Below, in pieces: positions 21,501-35,400 of a stretch of DNA of 64,000 nucleotides. A program made the position numbers and the translations under genes. The stretch's first letter is position 1. Each line of letters starts with the position of its first letter. Origin of the DNA: Nematostella vectensis (taxonomy: Eukaryota > Cnidaria > Anthozoa > Actiniaria > Edwardsiidae); NCBI RefSeq assembly GCF_932526225.1, contig NC_064045.1:13014442-13078441 (forward strand). The letters run 5' to 3'. The notes below the pieces were generated by a model. The model saw nothing but the letters and a program-made list of their open reading frames with translations. It ran no database searches and was not told where the DNA came from.

Positions 21501-24500
21501 TGTTCAGAGACACATTTGAGGAGAACAGGAAGACTATTTCCAAGTTCTTCGCAGAAGGTACTGAAGTCAAGCCATGGGAGTTTGCCAGCGAGATTGTGTT
21601 CACTCGCCTTGACAAGTTTGTCGAGAGACTGCGAGTAGTAGAGGTAAGACTTACAGACTGCAATTTTTCCTCTTTTTATTATAATAGTGTGACAAAAAAG
21701 TAATGCTTCTTTTAACCTTTAAGGTTATTAGGAGTGCTTCATGTCAGAACCTGATTTTTTACACATCACCTTGCTTAAGATGACACTGATTCTCAAGGAG
21801 TACATACCAGGAGCCTGAATTATTATTGTTATACTTGCTTCCCCTTTCAGGATGTGTTTGCCACTGCAATGGAGTTTGGCAAACTAGAGAAGGTTGAGAT
21901 TGCTGGTATCAAGGGAAAGATGCTAAGCCATCAGGTTGTGGAGATCTTCGAGGAGTTCAATGAACTCTTTGCTGTCTTCAGCAATAGTACTTATGATGCA
22001 CTTGAAGCTACCAACAAGGTTTGCTAAATGTCATTTTACTACCATTTGTGTCCATCCTGATCAGTTTTTCATGTTATTGTTTTTTCTTTATCCTATAATT
22101 GGCTAGACAAATTCTCAATGCTTATTCTCAACTAACATGAACAAATATTCATGGTTAAATGGATGGACGCAAATGGTAGTGGCTTTAAAGTTTTTCCTAA
22201 AAAAATAAGAAAAAGAAGGGTTTATAATGTTATAAGTAACTACTTTTAAATAAATGATTGCAATTTCAGGAGTTTGTTGATGACTTTAACCAGTTCCGAG
22301 AGAGAGTGGCTGATCTGGACAGACGGCTGGCTTCAATAGTTTGTCAGGCATTTGATGACTGTGCGAGCACAGAATCAGCACTCAAGGTAGGGAAGTGTCA
22401 GAATCATTATCAACTTGAACAATATAATCCACCTCCTCATTGCCAGTGGGCCATCATCGTCCCTACAGTAAGTCATTATAAACCTTTCAGGAGCTTCACT
22501 ATTTTATTTTCACTAACTTTTTTGTGTATTTCCAATTGCTATCTTTTACAAAAGAATATAAGGTTACCTTTGGTTAGCTGTTCATGCATGAATGTCATCA
22601 TTGTTGTCTCAACATTCATTTGTTTTGATCATCACCATCACCCATTATCATCTATTGTGTCATCCAAACTGCAGTTGTTGTCTTCATTGGCATGTAGCAA
22701 TAAATGCAACAAATTGTATTTGTAGATTGTTTTACTCCAGTTCTTAGATTCATTTGCTCTTTGTTTACAGCTGCTAGATTGCCTGGGGTCTCTCCTGGAT
22801 AGACCGCTCATCCATGCAGACTTTGAACACAAGTACCCCATCCTCCTTAGAATGTTTGAGAAAGAGCTTGACCAAGCCAAAGTCATATATGACCAGCAAA
22901 TGGAGTGCGCTCAGGCAGAGGGAGCAGCACCAATTAACAAAAACATGCCTAATGTTGCAGGCTCCTTAAAATGGTCCAGTGAGCTTAAAGAGAGAATCAC
23001 AAAGCCCATGCAGGCTCTCAAATTGTCTTTGAATCATGGGTAAGAACCGGATAGTCTTCACTTAAAAATAATCTTCAATCAGACAAACCTTGTACACACA
23101 GTCTGTCACTTTGTAGTAGCTACTGCATTCAATTTCAAAGTGTATTTTTCTCTCGTTACTGTATTCCTTGTGTTTCTTTCCATCTTCCTCCCCTTTTCTT
23201 TCTATCCAAAACCCTATTCATTGTCTTTAGCAATCCGAGGACTTGTATCTTTCTTCAGATGGTTTATCATATTTCCATTCAGTCCTTTCTAAAAAGTCCA
23301 TTATAATCAACATTCGGAGGTCTTGTTTATCTCTATTTACTTTTGTTCTTTCTTCTCACTTTTCTACCTTCTGTCTTCTTTTCTGATTTGTCCTTCCTGT
23401 GCTCAAGTGCTCCAAGAGTTTTTCCTCTTATCAAGGGTCTTTTAAGGTACTGTAAATATTTTCTCAACTCGCTTCTTATGTGTCCTAACCATCTTTTGTG
23501 TAAATCTCATTGTCTTTCATTGTAGACTTCATCCCTCCAATCCTCGTTGTTCTAGTGATTACTTTCTTTAGTTAATCTAGGAAGGCTGCAAGTACCATAT
23601 CATAAGCTGCTAAATTCTGTTGATACTTATGTTGCATCGTTATCTTTCCAGAACACTCGAGACAGCAGAGGCTATGATCATTTTCAACAAGTATGATGAG
23701 ATGAATAAACTGCTAGATAGGTGAGGAACATTTCTTGATGTATTCATTAACCATCATGATAATCTATACTAATAATTAGGGTCTGTCCATCATGAAACAT
23801 CATTGATAAAATACACCCCACCCCCCCCCCCAAGGCTTGGCATTTTTTGCTAACATAATCGTAGTATTTCTCAACTTTTGTGGTGTATTCCATGCTAAAA
23901 TGTTATCCCACAAACAACAGCGCAAGACAAGCGCTGTCTTGAAAAACAGATGCAGGCATTAGTAATTCAACACTAATAACAAGAACTATGTGAAAAAAGT
24001 GTGAAATCATAATTCATTGAAATCGCACTCATATGTATCCACAAATTGTGACCCTAAGCAATAACTCTCAATTGCAACTTCTAACCTTGAAAGAAAGAGC
24101 AAAATCTCAAAAGCTCAAAAGCATTCTTGTGACGTGGGATGGTATTAAGATTGCCACAGGGAAATCAACAAAATATTCTTTCACCTAACATTCCTTTCGT
24201 TTTCTCTGTTAGCCATGACGAGAAGATCTACCAGAGCTGGACAGAGGGAGTTGGTAACATCGCGCAACAGAATCTGGACAAACCACTAATCGTCCGTGAC
24301 CCTAACACCAAACTTATCAAAGTGAACTTCGATCCTAAGGTACATACACTGTGTAATCGGCTCTATCATTTAGCCATTGCTTTCATATACAATATATTTC
24401 CCTTACCAGCTGGTCTCAGTTCTTCGTGAAGTAAAGTATTTAGAAGTGGCCAGTAACGAGACACTGGAAGCCATCCCAGAGAGTGCTACAGCTATCTTTG

Positions 24501-26410
24501 CACGCAACGAGACCTTCCACAAGTTCTGTGCTAATTTGGACTTGACAGTGGCTTGGTACAACAAGGTCCGCGAGACTCTACTTGATGTTGAGTTCCCACT
24601 GGTGGAATCACAACTTGTGGCCATTGATACACAGCTTGAACAGGCTGAGAAGAGTTTAAACTGGAATAGCGATGGTAAGTGCATCGTGTCTTAAGCGCTT
24701 TGATTTTTAACTCAGCCACATGGAGAAACTCCTTCTAACCATTAAGCAAGGTAGCTCCTTGTGAGCCCATGTAACCTTACCATAACTAGAGATCTAGAGA
24801 TAGATTTTGCCATATTCAGGTGTGTGGGAATACATCGAAAAGACGAGAGACATGGTGCACGATCTAGAGAAGCGAGTCCAGGCCGCCAAGGACAACATAG
24901 AGGCCATGAACCAGTTGATGACCAAGTGGTCGGAGGCGCCTCTCTTTGAGAGGAAAGAAGCTAAGAAAGAAGGTCTTCTCAACTTGGAGGTAAGTTTTGC
25001 ATCATGGTCACTTGTGCAAAGAGAGCTCATGAAGACAATTAGCTGTGTCAGACTTCGTCTGACAAAACACTTAACAGTTACAGTGCATCGGCCATCTGCA
25101 TATGACTGGTTATCCACTGTTTTAACCAATTTGCTTCTTCACCACCCTAAATTGCCTATTCAAATATTCTTTTTGTAAAACACAAGAAATCAAAGTCTCT
25201 ACTAGGCATTTTGTTCTCAAGATCTGAAATCTCGCTTATCCCTTTTATTACATCCTTATTCCTTCCACCACATCGGGTATTCCTTGGTGTTACGGAGAGC
25301 TTTGTTTTTGGGGCTCAAGGCCTTTGTACTCTATTTCATTGTCTCGTTCCAAGGTCTTTGTTTTTGGCTTTTGTTCCATTGTGTTTTGGGTGATGGTGCT
25401 CCGCACATCTTTTTATCTACTATATCCTGTATATGACACGTATTAATAATCTGTTGTAGGAGCGTGAGACGATAACAAACAAACGCTACGCCATGATAAC
25501 ACAGTCTGGAGAGAAGATACACAAGCTACTAAAGGTACGAGTGCTAGACGCTTTCAAGAGCCTTCCTCAAACTTGAGTCAGTTGCACTTGACTTCTTAGC
25601 TTTGGTCTCCTATTAGCACTGTAAGGTGCTTTCCTTGTATGATGAATAACAATGCTTTAACAAAACATACCTCGCTGTTTTTCTAGACTACTGTTTTTGG
25701 TTCTCTTGATAACTCGAAAATAATCATTCGATTGACAATTGTTTGGTTTTTCTAGACTTTAATTTTTTTTTCTTGATAACTTGAGAATATTCATTTGATT
25801 GACCATTGTTTGGTATGCCTAGAATAACCTGGAGCTGTTCCAAGCCGATGCTGACACTGACATGTGGCGAGCATATGTGGACTCCATCGACGACATGGTG
25901 CTAGACGGCTTCTTCAACTGCATCCATTGCTCCCTCAACTATCTATTAGAGCACACAGACCTCAAGCACAACGCCAACGCGCTATTTGAAGCCAAACTAG
26001 AGTTGCATCAGCCTGACATGGTCTTCATACCTTCTCTTGACTTCGGAGTAACTGCTGGCTTCTACGATCTGGTCGAAGGCATTGTGAGTGACATCTACAA
26101 AATGGCTTCGCTCGTGAAAAGACTCGCAGAGCACAATGAATCCGAGCACTATGAAGCTGATGTAGAAGACATGCTAGACTTGTCCGAGATGCGCCAGGAC
26201 TTGATGGATCGCGTGAATGGAATAATGAATAAAGCTAACGAGTACCGCAGCTCGTTTGACAGCTATTCGTACTTGTGGCTGGATGACAGGAATGAATTTA
26301 TGCGACAGTTCCTGCTCTACAATCATGTGCTCACTGCCGAAGAGATCGAGGCGCACACAGAGGAGGGCGTTCCCGAGTCACCTCCCACTCTGGAACAGTT
26401 CAAGGACCAG
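18595..26410 (+). other. Dynein tail region, exons 1-14 (residues 1-1041)
   Basis: Exons: 18595-18939, 20120-20313, 20501-20790, 21069-21280, 21410-21643, 21851-22018, 22270-22386, 22771-23039, 23652-23720, 24213-24339, 24410-24674, 24820-24989, 25460-25534, 25823-26410. This is the N-terminal tail (DHC_N1 type) that dimerises with other heavy chains and binds intermediate and light chains. Landmarks are [15 protein letters not shown] (exon 2), [17 protein letters not shown] (exon 3), the [15 protein letters not shown] block (exon 7) and [17 protein letters not shown] (exon 11). Confidence 0.92.
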
Positions 26411-29400
26411 GTACGAGTAGCACTGTCAAGTGGAATTATTCCATACTTCTCCTTAGAATTTGAATCTTGCTAAGGCACAAATGCAAGGCAATGCGCTACG
26501 AGAGCCCATCGGACGCGTGCAATACAATGAAACATTTACCTTGCGTCTGCTCTTGCTTTGCACTTGTTTTAAAAGCGCAGCGACGATTTTCATTGCTTTG
26601 ATGATTGGCTGGTCAAGCTCATGTCAATGCTATTTTCTATCCTAAAAGTTGGCCACAGCAGCGAACGGAAAAATATAAAAACTCTGAATACAAACACTTT
26701 TAATCTCTTGTCTGCTCTAGCTGTACTGCTTTGTAACCAGGGACTGTTTAACACATTGACCCCTCAACCGGCCTGGCGCCCGTTTCTCGAAACACCCGAG
26801 AATTCTCGGACCCGAAAACTTTATTTTGCATTTTTGCCCAAAATTTCGCATGCTTTTCTTATTGAGAACCGCTTTCATGTTTTAGAACAGTTTGAACTTC
26901 CTCTTGGTTCATATTCCAAATGATTACGCTCAATAGGGCTATTTTCGAAGTTTTGCTAAAGCCAGAAAAGTCTCGGGTGACTGCGAGGTCCCGAGAACTT
27001 GCTTAATATTTAAGCCATGTGAATTTCGGGCCCGAGAAGTTCGGGAATGATCAAAATCTATAAATCTATAAAGAGAATCATCCTTAACATCAATCTTTGT
27101 GGTAAAAAAACAATGTTTGACGATATTTCAACAAATTTATATAATATTTAAAATTTGAAATGAATATTTTTTTAGATTTTTTTAGAAATTAGCCAGCTTT
27201 TCAAATTTAATAAATAAATCGTTTTCGGGCCCGAGAATTCTCGGGTATTTTGAGAAACGAGCCCCTGTACCGGCTTTGAGTACCCACAACCCCAAAAATT
27301 CATAAATGCAAAATAAACTTAACAAGATGAACATACTCAGGCATCAGTCTAAGAGATAAATGGTCTTGCAGATATGCATCCAACCAAGGTGTTGGCATCT
27401 ACTCTTAAGCCAAATAATAGCACAGGTTCTTTGAAAAATTTCTAATCGAACAAGGAAAGAAAAGCAGAATCACCCCTCTCAATAAAACGCTCAAAATACA
27501 ACACAAGGGAGAGAGATCATCAAACACAGCTCAAGACAAAAATAGATACCTTTATTCTGATCCTACAGGTTCATTTCCATGGCCTCAAAACACAATGTCC
27601 ACTCCTCGAAGGCTTGTAAAACCACTTGGATGCCATCACGGATTGCAAAGCATTCTAGGAGACCCAGGGAAAAATTCACGATGGGAGGGCCAGTCAACAC
27701 TCCTCTCCCCAATGTCAGATGTTGTTTTTATAAGTCTTTTCACCCCAAAGCCAAACAAATCAATTCCAGGTCATACAGACCCAGAATAGCAGTGTAAACA
27801 ATTTTGGAATCAATTTGGTTTCAGAAAAGACAGCATTTAGGAGAGCTGTGGTGATTCATTAGCAAATTATTTTCTCATCCAGGCAAAGCCAAACAAGAAA
27901 AAATCACCATGAATCCACCTTTGCTTGCAAATATGCATAAGCAAAGCACTCAATTATGCCCCAATAGACTTCATGATGTCCTGAGACACTCCTAATATGC
28001 TCATAGCTGTATTTTTGATGAAAAATACAAGCAACCATCAACTTGTGGTCCCTTCAGCACAACGACGAGGGATTAAAAGTGGGGACCGCAAAGCACTGTT
28101 GGAAAGCTAGGATACCGCTGACTAGGTGCAGCTGTGATTGACTTTGACAGGCTGTATAAAACTCAGAATAGGGGGGGTGAGGTATCTGTTTTCAGTCTGT
28201 TTTTTTGTTAATTCAGCTCAAAAATAGCCAGGAGTCAATGGGTTAACTGTTTCTTATCACTTCCAGATCGACACTTACGAGAAGCTTTACACTGAGGTGG
28301 ATGAAGTGGATGGTACCAACATCTTTGACACATGGTTCCGCGTGGATGCACGTCCCTTCAAGCAAGCCCTGCTTAACATCATCAAGCGTTGGAGCTACAT
28401 GTTTAAGCAGCATCTCATCGACCACGTCACCAACAGGTCAGTTTGGACTTGGATGTAATCACTATGGGGGTTTCTACAAAACATTGCAGGTGGAAAGATG
28501 ATAAGTTTTGTACCGTAATACGGACATGGGACACATCCAACAACTGAGCTATGGTGTCTTAGCTACGTAACTACTTATATCTATGCCTTCTAGCTTTATA
28601 AGGGAGTTGAATCATGTGAACGGGTGAATTTGATGTGTCCCATTACAGACCTTTGGTTTTTAGTGCTTTATACTCAACTGCTCCATCTTCACAGCATTCC
28701 CCTGCCATGCATTTCAGCTGCCTTTGTTAACTCGGCGAACAGTCGGAACCAAAGACGTACTGTATGTGTATTACATTAGCCCTCTTAACATTTTCTGTAC
28801 CGTTTTTACACAGCCTTAATGACCTCGCTGGGTTTATCAAGGTTGCTGATGTTGGTCTTACTCAGACTGTAGAGGAAGGTGACTACAACGGCTTGGTGGC
28901 TGTCATGGGTCATCTTATGGCAGTCAAGGACAGACAGTCTGCCACGGATGAGATGTTCGAGCCCCTGAAACAAACAATTGAATTACTCAAAACGTACGGT
29001 CAAGAGATGCCCGAGGAAGTTCATACCCAACTGCAGGTGAGGAACATTTTTTTAAAGAAACCTGAGTGATTTGTAATGAGGATATGTCCACACTTTTCAT
29101 AACTCGACAGCTTTCATGAAAACTCGGTTAATTAATTGGGGATATCGTTAACATTTTTCTGTTTTTTAGGAGCTCCCGGAGCAATGGAACAACTCAAAGA
29201 AGATCGCAGTAACCGTCAAGCAACAGGTTGCACCCCTCCAGGCGTCCGAGGTCGCGATCATCCGAAGGAAATGTGGACAATTCGATGTAAGTAGAGATGA
29301 AAGTCAAGGGATATTTATTTGATGCTGCAATTAACATGCACACTTTTTATCATCGACTAGCAAGCCTGATGATTTGCTGAAATCTTATGATACATTCATG

Positions 29401-32400
29401 AATCTCATGATTCTCATGTATCTTATGGTAAACATTGAGCCAGGTTATTACTCCAAAGTCTTCTCTTTGGTTATATTTATTGATTAAAGTATTTGTGTAT
29501 TGACTTTTGTCCAGATCAAGCAACACGAGTTCCGAGAGGATTTCCGCAAGACTGCTCCATTCGCCTTCAACTCTGAGGATGTGTACGATCGTCTAGATAA
29601 GGTAAGAGACATTGTCTTGTTTATGTGAGCACTTCAGGAATTAAAACATATAACAGCATCCTGTTGTAATGCTGTTGTTGAATTCCCACTAAATCGGAAA
29701 CAAGGATCTCTAGTTCGAAGCAAAATTGCGCTCTTTCTCTGCAGTCTAACCGGGAGATCTGCGCCATGGAGGAAGAGATGAATGCCCTGTCCGAGTCCGC
29801 TGGTCTCTTTGAAGTCAACTTCCCCGATTACAAACAGCTCCGTGCTTGTCGACGAGAGGTCATTCTCCTCAAGCAACTTTGGGACATGATCTTTGTGGTG
29901 TTGACCAGCATTGAGGAGTGGAAGTTTACGCCTTGGGCAGAGATCGATGTTGAGAACATGGAGATGGAGTGCAAGAGGTTTGTCAAGGAGATCCGATCAC
30001 TTGATAAGGAGATGCGCGCATGGGACGGCTTCACAGGGCTTGACTCGACCGTCAAGAACATGGTCACCTCTCTGCGTGCTGTAGGTGAGCTGCAGAATCC
30101 TGCCATTCGAGAGCGCCATTGGCAGCAACTCATGCAGGCCACTAAGGTAAGTACATAACCAGCTCCTTATTCAACACCCATCCCCGTATTACCAAACGCA
30201 ATTATGCTGTGTGATCATAGAAACTAGGAATTGAAGGTGCGAGTTGTTGAAGACCCGTAAACGAAAATAATCCCACCAACTTACTGTGGACGAATAGGTA
30301 TTCTTTACCGCTTGGTAACGCTTGCTAGATAAAGTCACATATAGCTTCCTGGTAAAGTTTTCCAGTATTGTCATTCTCCCTCACATTCGGTCCGCTTTTA
30401 GTTGGTTTAACTTCAACCCTTAGCTAAAATGATTAAATAACATCCAAAATCATCTCTAAACAACTCTCCAAAATGATTACTAAATGCCGCATCTAAATGC
30501 CGTATCCGCATATATCTCAATCGGTTGACATTTTATTCAACAGGTAAAGTTCGTCATGGATGATGATACAACACTTGCCGACCTTCTCGCCCTTAACCTG
30601 CACAACTTCGAAGATGAGGTGCGTGGAATCGTGGACAAGGCCACCAAGGAGCTGGGTATGGAAAAAGTCTTGAAGGAGCTTGATGTTACCTGGTCACAGA
30701 TGGAATTCGAACACGAGGAACACGTGAGAACACACATCCCTCTGCTCAAGTCAAGCGAAGAGCTTATTGAGACGCTGGAGGATAACCAGGTAGTTTTAAC
30801 TAAGTTTGCATCAACAACAAATACAACACCGTCATCACCAACACGGCCATCGAATATATCATCACAATCTCCACAATAAGCTGCTGTGGAAAGACATCAA
30901 TGCTCTTGCCTTGCTTCTAAAAACAGTCCTTGTTTTCTTGTAGATGCTAATTGGCGATGTGCCCATTCATATTGAATTTCTTTCATTAACAAAGATGCGC
31001 AACGTTCCTCCTCCCATAGGTCCAACTTCAGAATCTGATGACGTCTAAGTACATTGGTCACTTCCTGGAAGAGGTCACGTCATGGCAGAAAAAGCTCTCC
31101 ACCGCAGACTCCGTCATTACCATCTGGTTTGAGGTACAGCGCACCTGGTCTCATTTGGAAAGCATCTTCATTGGCTCTGAGGATATCAGGAACCAACTAC
31201 CCGAAGACTCCAAGCGATTTGACGGCATTGATGTTGACTTTAAGGTATGTGACACTTAAAATCATGTCTACCAATGTCAGAGAGAATGTCTTAAGAACAA
31301 AGATAGCTGGGTTTACAGAACGAATGTTCCTGTTCCTGATAGACCGTGAAACTCGGTGTTGTCGCGTCAAGGTTGAAGGAAAACTACTGAAATGTATCTA
31401 ACATTTTACGTCTGGCTGTATATCGGTTTCGGCCGTTGGCGCTCGCGTTACTGCCTTAGTAACTCGCTAGCTATTCAATATGATTAAAATAATGCTTGTT
31501 AAGCAGCCTTTGATTTGGTCATCTGTGCATTAGTCCACATTTTGCCAAACAAGCCTCAGTTATGATATCGGTTTTTATCATGTCTCATAAGCGATCCAAG
31601 TCAGTTAGGATGCACCCAAAGAACATAGTACGTTGGTAAGTTTCGGTCAATTGTGCATTAATCAAAATTACGTTGTATTTTCAGGAACTTACCAACGAGG
31701 GAGCGAAGATTCCGAACGTTGTTGAATGCTGTAACCGCCCTGGGCTTTTCGAGAAACTGGAGAACCTGCAAGAAAGGTGCGGTTCTCAGCCTTTTCTCTT
31801 GTTGATACCATGTTTCGACAGCAACCTCCTAGTGTCTATTTTGCTAACTTGTCGCCTAAACTGGATTTCTTATTTGTGTTTACAGACTGTCTCTTTGTGA
31901 AAAGGCTCTTGCCGAGTACCTAGAGACTAAGCGTCTGGCATTTCCGCGATTCTACTTCGTTTCATCGGCAGATCTGCTCGACATCCTCTCCAACGGAAAC
32001 CAACCTGTTGAGGTATCTTGTCAGCTTGTTTGTTTGTACAGTTCACAAAGTCTGTTCAGACAAGGTACTCTTGTCATCGTTTTTCGCTGCATCTATTTTC
32101 AACGGACGATGTTAATTGTTAATAATTTCTTCTTCTCCCTTTGTGTACACGACAACTACCATGTGCTTTATTGTGTACACGATTACTACCATGTGCTTTT
32201 ATCTCCATAAGCTGTGAGAAAATGTTAAACAACCCGCTTTGCTCCTATATATTCTATCGATCCATTCCTAAATGTACGTATGTTTTGTACTAAAATTTTA
32301 TAAGATGATAAGTAATTTATGTTGTGGAGATGGTAAGAATGAGGATCTTAACAACAACTTGAGCATTATTTGTTTGAGAGTATATCATTTTAATGCTTGA

Positions 32401-35400
32401 TTAAGCGGTGAAATCCGATGTTTTGTTCCCCCACAGGTCGCTCGCCACTTGTCCAAACTGTTTGATAACATGGCGAGGCTGAAGTTCAAAGAAGACGACG
32501 CCGGTAACGTTACCAAAGATGCGGTCGGCATGTACAGTAAGGAGGGAGAGTACGTGGAATTTGACTCCGTCTGTGACTGCGATGGCCAGGTAAACACTTT
32601 TTATACTGTGCTGCTTCCTTGCATCTTTCACATTCCAATTTATTAGCTGCTCACCCTATCCCATTTCCATTGGGTAATTAGAGGGAGCTTTTTGTGATAT
32701 TTTTTATTTAATTTAGTCAATCGTAAAACCTTATTTTGCACTATTCAACTTCAAATAGGTAATGAGAATTGTAAAAAAAGAAAGCTAGGCCTTACTAGTA
32801 TGTATCTATAATTTACTCCATTCGTTGGTCCAGCTCTACATATGTAAAGACGTTACTAGATTACTTAGCAATTCTTGGAAATTCGTTAGCAGAATGATTT
32901 TGAAACCATCCCTCTAGTTTGATTCTAGCGCACGTGTCTTCCCTACAAGCCTCAGTAACTCATTCCTTTTCCATTTGTGTTTCTGGTAGGTTGAGATCTG
33001 GTTAAACCGTGTGATGGACCGCATGCGTGCCACTGTGCGCAAGGAGCAGTCCGAATCCGTGGTCTCGTATGAGGAGAAGCCCAGAGAGCAATGGCTGTTT
33101 GACTTTCCGGCCCAGGTGGCGCTATGCGGGACTCAGATCTGGTGGACTACCGAGGTGGGCATTGCCTTCGGTCGCCTGGAAGAGGGTTACGAAAACGCTA
33201 TCAAGGACTACTACAAGAAACAGGTAAAATGAACTTTTAGGCTCTCTCTGACGTGATTTAGACACAGTTGTGTGTTCCTGTGTTGTTGTTTTAGCTTATC
33301 TTTTATCTGTTTTGTTTTAACTTTTGGCGGTGTTGTCGCGTAACTCTTGGCATATGTGTTTTCTTTTAGGTTTCACAGCTCTCAACCCTTATCAACATGT
33401 TGATCGGCGATCTCAGCAAGGGAGACCGCCAAAAAATCATGACCATCTGTACCATCGATGTGCACGCTCGAGATGTCGTTGCCAAACTCATCCAGCAGAA
33501 AGTTGATAGCGCGCAGGCGTTCTTGTGGCTTAGTCAATTACGTCATCGCTGGGATGATCAGCAGTCTCACTGCTTCGCCAACATCTGTGATGCGCAGTTC
33601 AAGTATTCTTATGAGTACTTGGGAAACACGCCTCGATTGGTTATCACGCCATTGACTGACAGGTAAGATTCACTTTTGATGCGCTGTGAATGGTAGACAA
33701 GTGATACACTTGTCAGATTTAGTAATGATCTTCGATGATCATCGTATTTGATGGAAGGTGCGATATATTATCAATGGCGTACCAAACGGATGCCATTTAA
33801 GCAGGGATTTTTTTTTTCTGTTAGCCATAAACATATACACTCTTTTTTTAAAAAAGAACGTCTAATTTTCAGTTATAGCTGGGCCGTTCTTATTTTTGGA
33901 GATAAATATGTTCTAAACAATTTGATTCTGCATTTTCGAACGCATCAGGACTAGAAAAGAGCATGTTCTTAAAATTTGGTGAAACCTCAGGCTGGATGTT
34001 CTTTTAAAAAAAGGACCAACTGGACCAACCAGAGCTCGCTTTGAACTTGTTGTATAATTTTTAATCAACTTCCCTCAGGTGCTACATTACCTTGACCCAG
34101 TCTCTCCATCTCACGATGAGCGGTGCTCCCGCGGGGCCTGCTGGGACGGGCAAGACTGAGACCACCAAGGATCTCGGTCGTGCACTAGGCATTATGGTGT
34201 ATGTGTTCAACTGCTCCGAGCAGATGGACTACAAGGTAAGATTGCCTGTTAATCATGTCGTCTATCCATGCGGTCGACTTATCACAACACATGAGAGTAC
34301 CATTAAAGCTCAGTGGCAGGCTTTGCTCCTCAAGCAACACAAACAGGGAAAACTTGCTTTGCTTCTTTATACGTTTTCGTATGCTAAAGGTCCCTATTAT
34401 CATTGTATTTATCACTATGGTTATGTTTCCTTTCAGTCTTGTGGTAACATCTACAAAGGACTGTCCCAGACCGGAGCCTGGGGATGTTTTGACGAGTTCA
34501 ACCGGATCTCGGTAGAGGTTTTATCTGTGATCGCTGTGCAAGTCAAGTCCATCCAGGATGCCATTAGAGACAAAAAAGAGCGCTTCATCTTCCAGGGCGA
34601 GGATATCTGTCTTGTACCCACTGTAGGCTTGTTTATCACTATGAATCCGGGTTACGCCGGCAGAACTGAGTTGCCTGAAAACCTCAAGGCTCTTTTCCGG
34701 TAAGAGTTTGTTTACAGGGTGTGGATTCAGTATATTTTTATTTTATTTTTTTTTTTCTGTCCAAATGTTCATTACTGAACATGGATTCCATTTGTCCTTG
34801 CTGGCGGCAAAGTGTTACTATAAGCTAATCATAAAAGTGACGCTTTTTTGTTGAATTCAACAGACCATGCGCTATGGTGGTGCCCGACTTCGAGCTGATT
34901 TGTGAGATCATGTTGGTGGCAGAAGGCTTCCTAGAAGCCCGTGGGCTCGCGCGCAAGTTTATCACCCTGTACTCGCTTTGCAAAGAACTCCTCTCCAAGC
35001 AGGACCACTACGATTGGGGTCTCAGGGCGATCAAATCCGTCCTCGTGGTGGCTGGATCCCTCAAAAGATCAGACCGACAGAGACCTGAAGACCAGGTGCT
35101 CATGAGAGCGCTTCGTGACTTTAACATTCCTAAGATCGTAACGGATGATGTACCTGTGTTTATGGGTCTTATCGGCGATCTCTTCCCTGCCTTGGATGTG
35201 CCCAGAAAGAGAGATCCTGACTTTGAGGCTCTGGTCAAGAAGTCTGTCACAGATCTCAAACTACAGCCTGAAGACAGGTAGTATGATTTGTCAATCAACT
35301 TAAACATGCCCGCCTTAACAATTTAAAAGATTGTTATCTTTTCAGATATGGTTTTTCCTTTTATGGTAGAAACATTTATGGTAGAAACATGCGTTTCTCG

